A stretch of DNA of 64,000 nucleotides, from positions 30,489,812-30,553,811 of the forward strand of contig CM042085.1 of the NCBI GenBank assembly GCA_023512835.1. The letters run 5' to 3'. The notes under the pieces were generated by a model. That model did not search any database. It was not told the origin of the DNA and saw only the letters and a program-made list of their open reading frames with translations. Origin of the DNA: Taxillus chinensis (lineage: Eukaryota; Streptophyta; Magnoliopsida; Santalales; Loranthaceae). Of the stretch, positions 34,214-47,699 are shown piece by piece (the stretch's first letter is position 1; each line of letters opens with the position of its first letter). The translations under genes and the position numbers were made by a program.

Positions 34214-37200
34214 AAGGACCTCACGTCCCGATTTTTAATACTCGAAACGAAACACGTGACTTACCCAATACCGCACCGAAAGTCAAGGGGGTTAGTGAAA
34301 CATGAGGACATCTGGCGGTCTTGTCCAAATTCCCTGTATAACGACATCGGGTGTGAAAGTACTCGATGCGAAAATAATATTAAATATGTTAATACAAAAT
34401 AGTCAAATAAATCGATTCAGGTATTTCTCGCGGTACTTGTCGGGAAAAATAAAGTTTAATAAGAATAACATCTAAACGAAATTTATACATCAAGCGAATA
34501 ACTTCAATGACGTATATCGACATAGCAGCTCGATCAACCCTGAAAAAAACAAGCCAATGAGTAGAGGTTGAGCGATAACTTGTGGTGTTATCGATCCTTC
34601 CGACAAGATGAACTCCCGATACTAAATGCTTTTGTATCTAGAGTAAATATACTATGTGTATTGAGCCATACCGTATAACACCGATTAAATTGATAATGAG
34701 CACAACAAATATAACGTGCTCGATTTATAATAGCGATTCGCAGAAATATATAGATCTGAGCTTGCAATTGATAACGCGAGCAAGGCCCCTCTGGGGCTCA
34801 AGCCAATTGCCACCATAGGCAAAACAACATCACGATTGTACCCCTAAGTCCGGGCTCATAACCGATGTAGCCCCTGAAGCAATCCCGTCATGCCACGGAA
34901 GCCACTCCATATGCGCGGGTCGTAAAACGCGATATAAATGCACTAATGATCAACCCGACGTGTTATCTAGATCAAAAAACAAACCACGCTCAACGATCAC
35001 GAATAAAATCACCCTCACGATCCTCGAGTGATCCTTGGGTTCCCCACAAGATTCACGACCGCAAATTCCCATTGACAAACCAGAAAGCAATTTCTTCTGT
35101 GATTCGGTGTATTCGAAACTTTAAAAAATCGTAACTAATGCTCAGACCTCCGGATTTTAGTATGATACCGCCGTTTGAAGGGTTTTTAGCGGCTTATCCA
35201 AATAAAATATAAAAAAATTGCACATAGCGATGCTCACCCGACTGTTTGTTTTTCCCGGTTTGCTTCGACTGAAAAGCTCGCCAACTATTTCCACGAGCTC
35301 CGATGCTTTATAAAATACCTGCCATTTGTAGTATTTTGACCTAATGCATTAAAAAATAAGAAAAAAAAAAAAAAGGTAAAAAGTTGCGTAGCGAGCCACA
35401 TAGTAGTGAGTAAGCCACGTCTGCAAATACGCTAAGTCCCTGCCTTGTATCGATTTTCTATGTCGTGTCGATAGTCCCCTAGCAACCGTATCATGTAGAT
35501 GCGTTCTTGACTAGATGACCTCTTATGTAGCTACGTCACGTCGAATACGGTCGCGTATAAACCATAGTCGACTTTTGAAGCTTAGCAGCGATCACAGGCT
35601 GAAGGTAGGGTTTTAGGCTTTAAGGCATTACTGCGATCGATTCTCCGACAAACACAATGGTTCTGCCGCGCACGAATGTTACGATTACTTTCGCACCTCC
35701 GAAGTCATCTTGGTTGCGAAATAGACTGGTCATTCTCTAGTTTTATCCTTATCGATAACCATGTTTGTAGTTGATCCACGAAAGATAAGGAAGGTAGAAT
35801 CACCTACCTGAATATTTTAGAGCTTGGATAAATGGAACTTGGAATACACTAAAGCTTCGCCTTTATCCTCTGTCCTTTGCCTTACGGAAATGACGAGCTC
35901 TCGAAGACAAAGCAATGGCTCCATTAGGGCTGACCTCCTCATTTATAAGAGAGTTTCTTTTCAATCTTCTGAGCTTTATCATTTAAACTCCAATTTCATA
36001 CCCGTCAAGTAGACCTTAGCAAATAATTTTGTTTTTTATTAAATTCTATTTAAAGTCCTTAAAATACGAAAACACCATAATTAAGGTAAATCTAGAGTTT
36101 TAAATTAATAGAAACTTATTAAATCTCCAAGTTATAAGATTGACCAATGTTTACCGCCAAACTTCCATTAGATATTACCAAAATACTCCACCTTTCCTTA
36201 TTATCAATAACAGATCTTTAAACCATATATAAGTTATCTTGATTCTATTCTAGATGTAGGATATTAGAACCAATAGCTAATCCCTCTTGTGAAACTTTTG
36301 TATTTTTCCGATTTTAATGTGAAACAATAATGATGTTAATCTGTGGGATTAAATAAATATTCATATCATGTATAGAATATTATAAATCTTAATTATGTTC
36401 TTTAACCATATGAACAAATATGAAAGCGGAAACGTAAAAAGAAAGCGAATCTGAAATAAATTATTTATAATTTGTATTTGATTAGAAGTATGTTTTGGTC
36501 TTTTGAATTGGTTAAATGCAAAATTTTAGTTGACCATACCTGTAGTTAGAAACTATTAGATGAAACTATGTTAAAATTGATATAGTCATTTCAATTGATC
36601 ACCTCTAATTTTCGTGATCGACGTGACGGACATTAGTGATCAAATTGGATATCCAATTGAATTGACCACGCAAAAATTATATGAAATAATGACCTTCTTT
36701 TTCCCGTGTTGCTTTGATTGATTCAATTAAATCGAATGCCCTTCCTTGCTAATTGATTGTGGCAATACAATAGTGAGTTTCCAAACCTATCTCTCAATAA
36801 TAGATAGTATTATTCTCTCGAAAGTGGCTTAGTGAACCGCATGTTAGCCCATAAACACAATATTATAAATATTTTCTCCAATAATTATAGAAGAGAATAT
36901 ACAAGAAGTATGCGCGATTATGTGAGGATTACAAAGAGAGGAGATGAATTAGCGGGTTAATTCATGAATTTAATTGCAAAATGAATAGAATGACGATTAT
37001 CGATCTATAACAATTCCCGTTCCACAGGCCAAATAAATGAATCAGTTAAATCTGAATAATAATATTCTTTGAATTATTATTTTATGAAATCCAACATTCT
37101 CCTCTTGATCTATTTATAATTATGATCCGATATCGAATCGCCATCGTGTGCTCTTTGAGGAGGTTCTTGAGACGGAACCTCCGTCTCGGTGGCTTCGGTC

Positions 37201-39390
37201 TTGAGGTGACCTTGGGTTAAGTAGCTTGTGCTGGGAAGATTCTTTGAAGCGAAGGCTTTGGGTCGGTGGCTTCGGGTCTTTAGAGCGAACCTTCGAGTCG
37301 ACGGCTGAAGTTGACAGGGAGATTCGGGGGCGACCCTTGGTTCGATGGTCCGGTCTTCGAGGAAAGCCTTCGGGTCGGTGGCACCGGGTCTTGGGGAGGT
37401 TCTTTGGGGCCGACCTTGAGTCGATGTTGGTCTTCGAGGAGGTTCTTGAGAGGACCTTGGGTCCCGCACTTGAAGTGCCAGTCTTCATGTTGTCCATCCT
37501 AAATTACAGAGAACCAAAAGCGACACGTAACTTCCCGTGCTCTTTGAATGGTCAAAGGGATCGTGAGAAGCACTTATGAGGGACATCAAAGCGGGTCTTT
37601 GTCCAATTCACCAGTCCAAACATACGTCAAGGGTATGAAAGTACTTTCCAAATGTCGAACAGCCATTATAAGTATATTATAAAAATCATTACGTAAACCC
37701 GATGAATTCATATAATATCCATGGACCCTGATAAGGATTGGTCCAATAAAAAACGTTTAATAAATATACGTTAAATAAATATAAAAATGAGTAACCTGAT
37801 CCCACAATTAGCTCTATGTCGACCTGAAAACAAAACGATGGGTAGGGGTAGGCATAAAAACTAGATGAGTGATCTACCCTCTGACACCCTACGACAATGA
37901 GACTACTAATACTAAATGTCATGTGTACAAGTGTACATAAGTGGGAGTTATTAGATGTTAATGCGACACCCGACAATATAAATTAGAATATAAACAGTTA
38001 AGGAGGACCATATCCGTTATCATCAGCTTTATCATGATAGCAAAGTCGTACCTGTATTACGATTCCATTTAATCACAAAGTCGTCAAAACAATTCATATT
38101 AGCACTTTCTGCTCATCTTCTATTAGTGATGTCCTTGATGGGATCAATAAATGCGTACTACTTTTGTCCTTCTTGGATTATTATCCTTTACGGACAAGCA
38201 TCGCTATTTGGACATAAATCCCAACAAATATGGTTATATAACAAGAACACATCGACAATATCAATATTACAAGTCCATTATATCAAATTATGAAAATCTA
38301 CGTATCATCGCGATCAATACGTAACATTAGGATATAAGTAATCCTGGTGTATATAGTCCGAACATGTTTTGACATAAATAAATAAATATGTGCACATCAA
38401 TTATGAGAAAAAAGGCACACTATAATCCCCGAAGTCATTCATTAAGGTTTTCCCTACAAGAGTTTCGAAGCTAAATTCCGATTAACAAATTAAAAGTAGC
38501 AAGCAGGATGATAAAGCGGGTGCAGATGAAATACGACTTGAAAAACATAACTAATTACATTAGCTCGAATTTGCTATTAATATCACCATTTGGAGGGGTT
38601 TTAGCGACTGACTAATAAAAATATGGGAAAATCGTCGGACCATGATACTGTTCACCCACTACATACAATGGCACGACCAAGGAAAGTTTATTGAAAATGC
38701 CCCGTATATTAACCCATTATAAAAATTAGCTTCATAAGAGCCTCAAAGAATTGACCAGAGCCGGAAGGGAGTTAAATGAAATACGCGAATATTTCATCGA
38801 TATAAAAATTAGACTTCACCCGATCACTTCTTGTTCATCGGAGCCATACAGTTCAGTTGGAAGCCTTATAGTTCGAAGATACAAAAGAATCCATAAAATG
38901 ATTTCTAAATCCTCAAACATCAACTTTGAATGTAAGCATCTTTATTAGGGTCTCATCTCGATTTACATTTAAAATCGTTCGTTCTGTTTCGAATCTCTAA
39001 TCTAGGCTAAACAAGTCATGGGACCTTAAGAGATCTGGAGAGGGATAAAAAAATCTGCATGAATATCTTGGAAGAGCGGGGTGGCTGCTCCAAAACTTGA
39101 AAACACCTTAGCTTTGAGAACTTTCCGCTTTCTCTCTCCTCATTGTTCTAAATAGTTGGGCTCTCGAAACACAATGATGTCTGACAATCGACTCTATTAA
39201 GATAGTCCCTGTTGAACCCCATTTTTGATTGAAGATTAAATCACCGTCATATAGAGAAAGACCACGAAGACAAAGGACCACATAGGAAACCTTTAAATGC
39301 TAGGTACAATGATAGAGGATGAAATTTGGAGAACAAACGCTTAACCAGGCAGTTCACGAGAAGAAATAAAGAAAGTATGATAAAAAAATG
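34214..39390. mobile_element. Decayed LTR-like retroelement DNA
   Basis: The start, TCACGTCCCGATTTTTAATACT, with AAAGTCAAGGGGGTTAGTGA shortly after, resembles the opening of the solo LTR at 8646, and such motifs are typical of plant Gypsy LTRs. A second, diverged set of the same landmarks appears later. CCGTTTGAAGGGTTTTTAGCGG near 35170 corresponds to CCATTTGGAGGGGTTTTAGCG near 38588, and GTATGAAAGTAC near 37637 corresponds to GTGTGAAAGTAC near 34354. This suggests two LTR-like copies, about 34214-36000 and 37570-39100, with intervening DNA. No gag or pol domain could be recognised. Boundaries are approximate. Confidence 0.42.
37140..37480. repeat. Degenerate minisatellite, GGTCTTCGAGG / TTCGGGTCGGTGGC type
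   Basis: Words such as GAGGTTCTTGAG, CTTCGGGTCGGTGGC and GGGTCTTTAGAG recur irregularly through about 340 bp, with spacing near 25-35 bp. The array opens frames on both strands, but the predicted peptides are repetitive Arg/Ser/Pro-rich sequence without a family. I treat them as noncoding. Confidence 0.55.
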
Positions 39391-40780
39391 TAATGGATGT
39401 TAAAAAATTTGGATAATGATCTTGATAAAATACTATGTACATTTGATTTGAGATCTTTGTGTTTTGTCTTTAATGATTTCTGAGAAGATATGTTATTAAT
39501 TCGAAGATACACTCGCCAAACAAAGCTAAAAATAATATACATAATTGATCGGATGAAGTGAGTGTACGTGAATAACATAGTAAATAAGGTCCTACATGCA
39601 TACGGAATAAGGAACATTTATGCCGGATTAAGAGACATAAAAACTACAGTTAAGGAATGCGCTATTAATACATCAAACGGACTAATCCAAGCCCGTACGA
39701 GAATAAGTGTTGATTTACTAGGTCTGTACGAAGTAAAAGAAGTGTGCCACGGAGTTAAAAGTTAAAGTCTTCGGCTCAAGCGAACTAAAGTTTAGAACCC
39801 ACGGAGGGAAGGCGTCAGACTGTCTACTACTGAGTAAGGAAATGTTGATGTCGGAATAGGGATCCAGTCTTTATTAGCACGGAGAAAAAAACAGGATGCA
39901 GACGTAGGGAATCCGGAATGCTAACTTACATGCGGAGTAAGGATGTCTTATCTGATAACTTCATCCGATCCTTTAAACTCGCACGGAGAAGCCTTGCTTT
40001 AGGAGTAAAGAACTTACATTAGGAGTAAGGAAGCGACGTCCGGAATAAGCACTCCGTATACGTGCACACGGATAAAGAGGCGCCGACACGGACTAGGGTT
40101 GGGTACCAAATAGATACGGATGCAACAGCCAACAACCACGAAGTGGGGTTAGACATCATTCGTGCTACGGAGTAGGAAAATTACCTTTGGACCAAGAGGA
40201 TCTGCGCAACTTCCCGCATTTAAAGTTATCGCTCGTGGTGTCCGATATAAGACAAACCCATTGAGAGCATTAGAGAATCTTGCCGCATTGGATCACCAGG
40301 ATATGTGGACACAACTTTAATTATAACATGGGAACAAGTGGGGCACTATACTCTTCCAGCCCAAAATCTTAATCTCCTGACCCCGATCGAGAGAGCGGAG
40401 AGTGCAGAGAATAGTTAGTCCCGAACACGTTCGGAACTAAGAGTTCGAGAGTTGTCTCTTAGGAATGTTTATATAAATGTTAATACTTGTACATTTGAAA
40501 GTGAATGTGGCGTGCGAGCAAAGACAGATCGACCACAGCGTATGCCTGAGGAGTTCGAAAGATAATATGGGTTAGTGTGTAATCCTTTTTGTAAAACGAG
40601 TGTAAAGAAGTCTTTAGCATTTTGTTGTATTTATCTTTTTGATAATAAAATAAAAATATTTTCCTTGATCTGATTATCTTCTGCGGTGATTAATCAACCC
40701 TAGATAAGTGTTGTGTCGCTAGAAGAATAAAAAAAGGATTTAGATAGAGCTGTTCATCCCCCTACTGGGAAAGAAAGGAC
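39391..40780 (+). repeat. Element I 5' LTR
   Basis: This aligns with the element's 3' LTR (50768-51930). Shared landmarks are AATTTGGATAAT, TTTGATTTGAGATCTT, GGAATAAGGAACATTT and CGAGAGTTGTCTCTTAGGAATGTTTATATAA. It also aligns in reverse with the LTRs of element II. The start is blurred by substitutions. The end is set by the primer site. A few diverged copies of the CGGAGTAAGGA-type 20-bp unit occur at 39900-40060. Confidence 0.72.
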
Positions 40781-40787
40781 ACGAAGT

Positions 40788-40799
40788 CAGTATCGGAGC
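40788..40799 (+). other. Degenerate primer-binding site (initiator tRNA-Met type)
   Basis: CAGTATCGGAGC matches 9 of 12 positions of the plant retrotransposon primer site TGGTATCAGAGC. It lies just after the LTR, where minus-strand DNA synthesis would start. The mismatches fit the overall decay of the element. Confidence 0.65.
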
Positions 40800-40805
40800 T
40801 AGGTT

Positions 40806-43800
40806 ATGTTTATTACAAAAAGTGGAGATCCTCTTTCACTCTCGGCGATAGCCGAAGAAAGCGGTATCTTAGTCGACATCGCCTTAACTTCCGGAGGTGT
40901 ACCAAATCATCCCCGAATCGAAGTAGCGGTGGAACGTCGACCCACCTCAATTTCTGCGCATGCCTCCTCGACCACGAGTTACGGTTTCTACGCAAAAGCG
41001 GAGGTCACACTGAGCTTTTCTCGATGGAAAGCTACGCGAAAATGTTTATGGTATACCGTGATGTCTCTGTAGCCTATCTTCATTGAGAGATTGGAATTAG
41101 ATGAGTATCGGAGAACATGGAGGTTAGAAGACCAAGACGGATGCCGAGGACCAGCAGTGATGAAAGAGGCACAGCAGTCTGTGCAGCGGAAAAAAGGAAT
41201 ACCGACTTTCGTTCACAGCGAATGTGGATTGGAGGGCTTTCCGGACGTCCCAGAACCACGACAACAAAAAAATATTTGGGATAAAGGACAATCCTCTGTA
41301 GAGTCGATCCGATTCGGAAACGTGTTAAGCGCTCTCGAGATAGAACTTAGAGGGTTTCGATCAACGAGACAGCGAATCCCTCGAAACATCTCTCGGAGGG
41401 TCGAGGAGCTAATTACAGTAAAGCGTAGATGAACACTACGTTGGTCTGAAATCAATGACAAGTTCTTCCGATCCTGGGATATTACTACTCGGCAGCTCAG
41501 GATGCAAGCTAACAGGGACCATTGCACTTAAGAAAAATATCTGAAGGCCCGGACTCAGGAGTTGAATTCGAATCCGCGGCTGTGATGAGGAAAATAACTC
41601 GGAAGAAAAAGGTAGCCCTCGAAGCTGACAGAATATCCGATGAATAAACGAGGAGATATGGATGAGTGGATTCGGCTCGGGCGAGGAAGAGGAAATAGTA
41701 ACTAACTTATCAAAATCACTAAAGCAATTACGAAAGAGTAGAAAAGATTGGAAAGAGCTCTGCGTCATCAAGAAGGAAGGAAGCGATGGAGGTCGGAGCT
41801 CCCAAAAATGCTTTAATTGTGGGAAACCCGGTCTTGTGAAGGAATACGAGATCCCGAATCCTAAGACGACAGAGAAAAGGAAAAGGTTACTCCTCGACAT
41901 GCCACCTCAGACAATGACAACAAGAACAAGGGAAGGCATTAGGCGATAAAGTACATGAGTGGCTCGGAAGAGGATGAATCTCCCGGATGATGAGCACGAC
42001 TCCCAAACGACGTACGCACTGTCATGGCAAATCTTGAGAGTACCTCAATCTCCGAACTCGTGAGTAAAAATAGAGTCTCTTATTCGAGAGCATGATCATG
42101 TGAAAGAATGAGAGCTTAATAGTACTCAAATGTCAAAATATGGAAAGTCGAATAAACGTCTTGAATTTACTATTACTAGACTTGAAAAAAGACATGGTGA
42201 CTTCGAGAGGAAAAAAACAGTATCACGGTCTGAAGCTGAAAATCATCTGCTAAATACTAATCTCTCGGGCTAAAAGTTATTGTAAAGGACTAAGAATGGA
42301 CTTGAACAGAAGAAATGAATCGTAGGTGGCTAAATCAGGAAATAGCCTCTTGGATTGGGGCCGATCAGGATAATATTGATCGAACACGGCTTGAACTAGA
42401 ATAAATCAACCTCCAATGCTCAAATTACTAAGTGTCTCTGGGTTGGCTCCAAACTAGCAACATATCTATTGAGGATACAAACCGTTGGATGGTTTCATTT
42501 CATGGCACCATAGTTTATGGTGTGGAGTCGGGAGCTGGCTATAACGACTTCCCGAGCCAGTAGCACCGTAACTATTGATGAAGGTAAGAAATTCTGGATT
42601 AAATCCCAAAGCTGGTACAAAAAGAAAAGGAAGGGAGGTGAAGCGTCTAGGGCGAGAGCGCGTCACCCCGACCCGATGGATAGGCCCGCAAGGACAAAGT
42701 AGAAAATTACTGTAAAATGTAAGAGACTGTATCCCACATTTATACCCGCTTATAGTGTTTGTTATCAGTAGAAATAGGTCATTATCATATGAATGTTGAG
42801 TGTCCTCGTCGTGCTTTGTAAATAAATTAGTACACGATAAAAATCGATTCGATAAAAGGGTTCTTGAGCAAAATAAATGTAAACCTCAAAGGAGTGTCTC
42901 TCCCGAGCCCAATAAAAAAACATTTGAAACTAACAAGTTAAAAGTCGACTTGGAGAAGGTAAAAAATTTCAGGAAAGTGAAATCCCGAGCAAATGGCATT
43001 ACTGTCTATGGCATTCTTCAAGCCATGAAAGCAGAAGTTTGGGCACCCAAAGTGTAAAGCTGTTGTATTTCGGGAGAACCTCTGGGATACGCCAGGATCA
43101 GCGAGTTAAAGATCAATCAAGCAAAGTGGATCCTAGATAATGGATGTCCTGGGACATATGACGGGTGATGGGACTACCATGAGAGATTAATGAAAAATGA
43201 GGGTCCGTCAGTTTCATGGTGATAATCGTGACAGAAAAAGAGCGTGGGGTAAGACACTGCCCCAACCAACGGGCGCTGTATCGATCTAAGGTTGCTCACA
43301 GTCGAAGGTTTGAAGCATAATTTGCTAAGTGTCGATGATTTGTGTGACAAAGGATTTCTTATTTTCCTTTATGTCCAACCTTTGTATAATAAGGGAAAAC
43401 TGCTCAGAGATGTTAAGTTATGGGATCAAGAGATGGGGACATATGCTCGATGAATTTAAAATAATTCTTGACCAGCATGTCTTCCTGATGAAGCTTGAGA
43501 TGATAGATAGTTGGTTTATAGCTTAAATGATCGCACATTTAAACTTTAAGACAATTTGTATAAGTTAGCATCAGCAGATCGTATCCTTTGAGAATTACAC
43601 TAAACTCGAATACTCGGGAAACGCACAGCGGGAGATGCGACTCAGCAAATAGACCCGAAACATAGGCTTTAAGAGCAAATCGGTTAATTCGATAATGCTC
43701 ATCTCTGGCTTACTTGTGGACCTCGCGGTCTATTTTACGTCCTTGATGGGTACAGTGGGAGATATCCCACATGTGGTTCTCAGATGATTCAGGATGCGCA

Positions 43801-46330
43801 TGAGTGATGTTCCTAAAATCAAAGGATCAAATTTTGAAGCATCTTGTAGAGTCTTTTCAATGGATCGTGACTACTTAAGGAGTGGGCGTAAAGTCATCGG
43901 AAGTGATCATGATGCAAAAATTTAATTTTTAGATATGAGATCATATTGTGCACGAGCAGAGGGCATTGCAGCTTCTCCGTCCGAACTCCCCGACAAAATG
44001 GGAGTAGGCGGCGTAAGAATCGAACTTTAAGTGAAGCCGCGGATCATGTTAGCGAGGGACCAGGGCTCTCTCGATCTAAGGGCTTGAAGCGGTGTCCCAT
44101 TACTGTGTATTGACCGGAGAACTATAATAAATAAAACCCTGAAACTACGTACGAGATATGGAGAGGAGAAACCTTCATTCATATTTGAACTTTTGGTGTT
44201 CTTTTATATATTGATAAATGATAAAGCAACCGGGCTAAATTCGAACGAAAAATTCGATGATGGGATTTTTGTCGGATACTAGATACATAATGAGACTTAT
44301 CGGAGTCTTAATAGAAAACTTTTAAGGTTGAAGAATGTATCCATATGACCTGATAGAACCCAATCTTGATTGGGTGTGTAAAAAGTTCTGATGTACGGGT
44401 CCGACGGCGACTTTCCATCGATTATTCGAAGTTTATGAATATTCTGTTACGTTAAACGGCCACCCGTAAAGGGTGGGGAGGCACAAAGAAATTATATGGA
44501 TGATCTTACGGATGATTCGGTCTCAAGACTACCATTAAACTCCGGACATCTCAGCAGATACCCGAAATTCCGAAGCACCTTTAAACGATCCGGACCGATT
44601 AACACTAAAAAGCAGTGTTGAAGAACCACTAGTTCTGCCATGCCTTCTAATACGGAGGCATCTAGTGGGAAGAAGCTCGATAGCGAATATCATGAAACCA
44701 CTAATACGCGGAGAGGCAAATTATTCAAGATACGACCAATCACACTGCACGAGAATTACGGATGGACTGAGAACCTTCATCGGATCGAGTGATTGAGCAG
44801 TCTGTGCTGATGTAAGAACAAAACTGACCCGACTTTAAATATATGTCTTCTCGTGGTTTTATCTAGAATAGAACCAAAAGTGGTAGATGAAGCTACTTGT
44901 GAGATTCGGGTGGATAGAAGCCATGCAAAGGAAAGTTTTGAAATAATTTAAGAGAAATAATGTGTGGACTCTGAAAATTGCAAGGCTAATCTTGTAAGTT
45001 ATTGGAGTTAAATGGGTGTTCGGAACAAACTTGATACGGATGGAGGTGTAATCGGGAACAAATCAGCCCCAGTAGCCACAAAGGATATCGTCAAGAAGAA
45101 GGAATAAACTATGATGAGACCTTTGCTTAGTGTAGAGACTTAGGACAATCCGAATGTTTGCAGCGTATAAGTTCATGTAGAAAACTTCATGGTTATCAAA
45201 TAGACATCAAGAGCGCATTCACGAATGGAGATCTTCAAGAGGAGGTGTACGTTGAGCAGACCTCCGGTTTCCCCGTGAACTGGGCAAGACGTCACAGTCT
45301 ACACAGCTTTGGAAAGCTTATATAGTTTTGAAACAAGCTCCCGAGGAACAGTACGACCTGCTTGTCAAAATTCCCTGCCTCATGACTTCCAAGGAGAGAT
45401 GAGCACCACCCTTATTTTATGAAAGAAGGACCTTTCTAATCGTGCGGATATCGTGGATGATATCATTTTTCGGATCGACAAATCCAAAACTTTGTGAAGA
45501 GTTTGCCAAAGTTGATGACGAACCAGAGATTTGAGATGAGCATGATCGGGAGAGCGCATCTGCTACCGAGAATTGAAGTTAAGCAAATTGAAGGAATCTT
45601 CGTTAATGAGCTAAGCCATTCACGATAACATTAGGAAGTTTGGTATGGAAGTTCATCTCCGTCAGAAACTCCCATGCCGATTAGTGCCAGGTTAGATCAC
45701 GATGTGGATGGAATATGGAAATAAATGTGTTGACTGAGAGGATGATAGGATCATAGGCACGTATCTTTACGGTAAATTACCGCTGGGCTGTTATGTTTCT
45801 GTTTGCGTGCAGCCGCGATGTCGGTAGTCCCAAAGTCCGCATTATGTGGTAAGTAAGCGGATATTAAGGTATCTCCAGGGAGCAGTGAATTTGGGACTAC
45901 GGTGCCCAAAGTCGACTTCACCTTATAGGATACCGATCTTGAACATTTGGAAAGTGCGCACCGTGTGAGAAAACATGAAGTGGTACATATGGGTTTCTTG
46001 AAATAGATTAATTTCATGGTTAGGTAAAGTAAATTCGTACTCGACCTACTACTATTTGGTGAATATGTATTTGCTTCCAGGAGTTATTCTGCCTGGTAAT
46101 TACTACTGAATTCAAAATCGACTTCATTCTGATTCGAAACGTATGAAATTATTAGGCGCTCTCTGCGACATTAGCCAGCGTGATTATTGTAATGACAATC
46201 TTACTATTACATACAAGGCAAGAAGCATATTGAAGATTAGGTATCACTTAATCTGTGACCATGTTCTCAAAGTCGTCTCGGCTAGAGCGTTGATTATACT
46301 GAAGATCATTTAGCAAACATGCCCTAAAAG
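40806..46330 (+). pseudogene. Element I gag-pol remnant (Copia)
   Basis: Recognisable pieces lie in Copia order but in shifting frames. A gag zinc knuckle at 41809-41850 reads CFNCGKPG but has Leu and Glu where His and the last Cys should be. A protease-like WILDNGCP at about 43122-43148 has DNG in place of DSG. The pre-integrase VEGLKHN then LLSV block lies near 43303-43335, and integrase DNA at 43600-44300. RT begins near 44870 (EPKVVDEA). Its YVDD site near 45449 is broken by a 1-nt loss. RNase H-like sequence with a KHIE...RYHLI remnant runs to about 46290. Frequent stops show it cannot encode a working polyprotein. Confidence 0.82.
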
Positions 46331-47699
46331 CTTCACACGATGTAATTCTGTAATACTCTTCCAAATTAGGTATGCTTGACTTCTACTGCGCGTAGTTTCA
46401 CATTTAAACTTACCCAACGATTATACTTACTTCCCAGAACATGTACGTTATTACTTTCATTGATAGTAGTCGATACATCTTGATCTTAATGTTGATCATC
46501 TTGCTGATACGACATACTTACGATAACCTAATATTGATATCAACTTCATATTGGGGAGAATGGTACGTTTTGTTGCGAAGTGCGTTTTAAGCAAAACGTA
46601 ATTAAGTTATATAGTGTCTCACTGGTTTCAAGTCTGTTTCAGTCACCACATGACAAATGCATGTTCATTTAGATTACTATAATAACATATATAATTGAAA
46701 ATAAATAAGTTAGCTAGAATGCACGGTGGATGAATACAATCATGATCGATAAACCACGGTATAGTTTCCTAAAAAGATGAGCAGGTCTTTGAATTTCTTT
46801 GAAAGTGGAAAGATGCAGGAGGATACGCGATTTACCGGGGAAATGCTTTATAAATTATTGATGTACCCCACGTATATGTCTCGCGACCTCTTTCTGGTAC
46901 ATGCAATGAGAGGCCTTTCATTGGGAGATCAAGAATGATCTACGAGGGCTAAAGCTTCGTATTACCTAGAATAACCTTTAATTTATATGGGAATACTCCC
47001 TCCTCTAAACCTTTGCTGGATCTGGTTGGACATGCGTTGTTGAAGCAATTGAGGCATGCTTGGATGTTTTTCTTGACCATGCATTTTAATCGGATAATCG
47101 ATGCTAACTTTGACATGTGTCTCTTCCTCATTTTAGCTCGTAGATCTAGTTTGAGTCAAATCAGTACCAATTTTTAATTAATGTAGCTAAATTAGCGATT
47201 GATAGGGACGATTTATTATACCGACCTATGAACTTGTGTATTTATTATCTGACATATACCTAATTGATCTAGTAGTCATTCTGGTATGTATATGTCTATT
47301 TGGGTGCCGTTGTAATGCATGAGATTAACCTCGTTAGTTGATTATATAGCTCTTGGCAGAAGTAGCCACCTCTGTCAAGTCTTAATCTTTTTTTATTATG
47401 ACTTTTTGTACTTAGTTTATTTTTTGTGAGCTACGGAGTTGGGAGTTTTACACATTGCACTCGATCGTCTGGTCCATAGTCTTGGATTTGAAGTGTTTGT
47501 GGTACTTCTCTTATCTTCGACTTATTGACGACGAAGTCTGCCTTGTTTGCGCGCGTATTACTACGGACACGGTCGCCACCATCGAATGCAGGTAGGCTCA
47601 TTATCGTTGATTAGGATGATTGTCGGTTCATTCCTCGGACTCCGACAATGTCAGTGCGATAATCCATGTTTTATTATATATACGGCGTTAACTTTTGGG
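46331..47699 (+). other. Element I spacer between pol and the extra ORF
   Basis: This corresponds in reverse to about 56300-57700 of element II. It is noncoding by inspection: stops are dense in all frames and there is no recognisable domain. Confidence 0.5.

Noticed and set aside
37110..37580. Protein-coding gene in overlapping frames of about 120 residues
   Set aside because: Both strands are open simultaneously because of a minisatellite; peptides are repetitive and unmatched.
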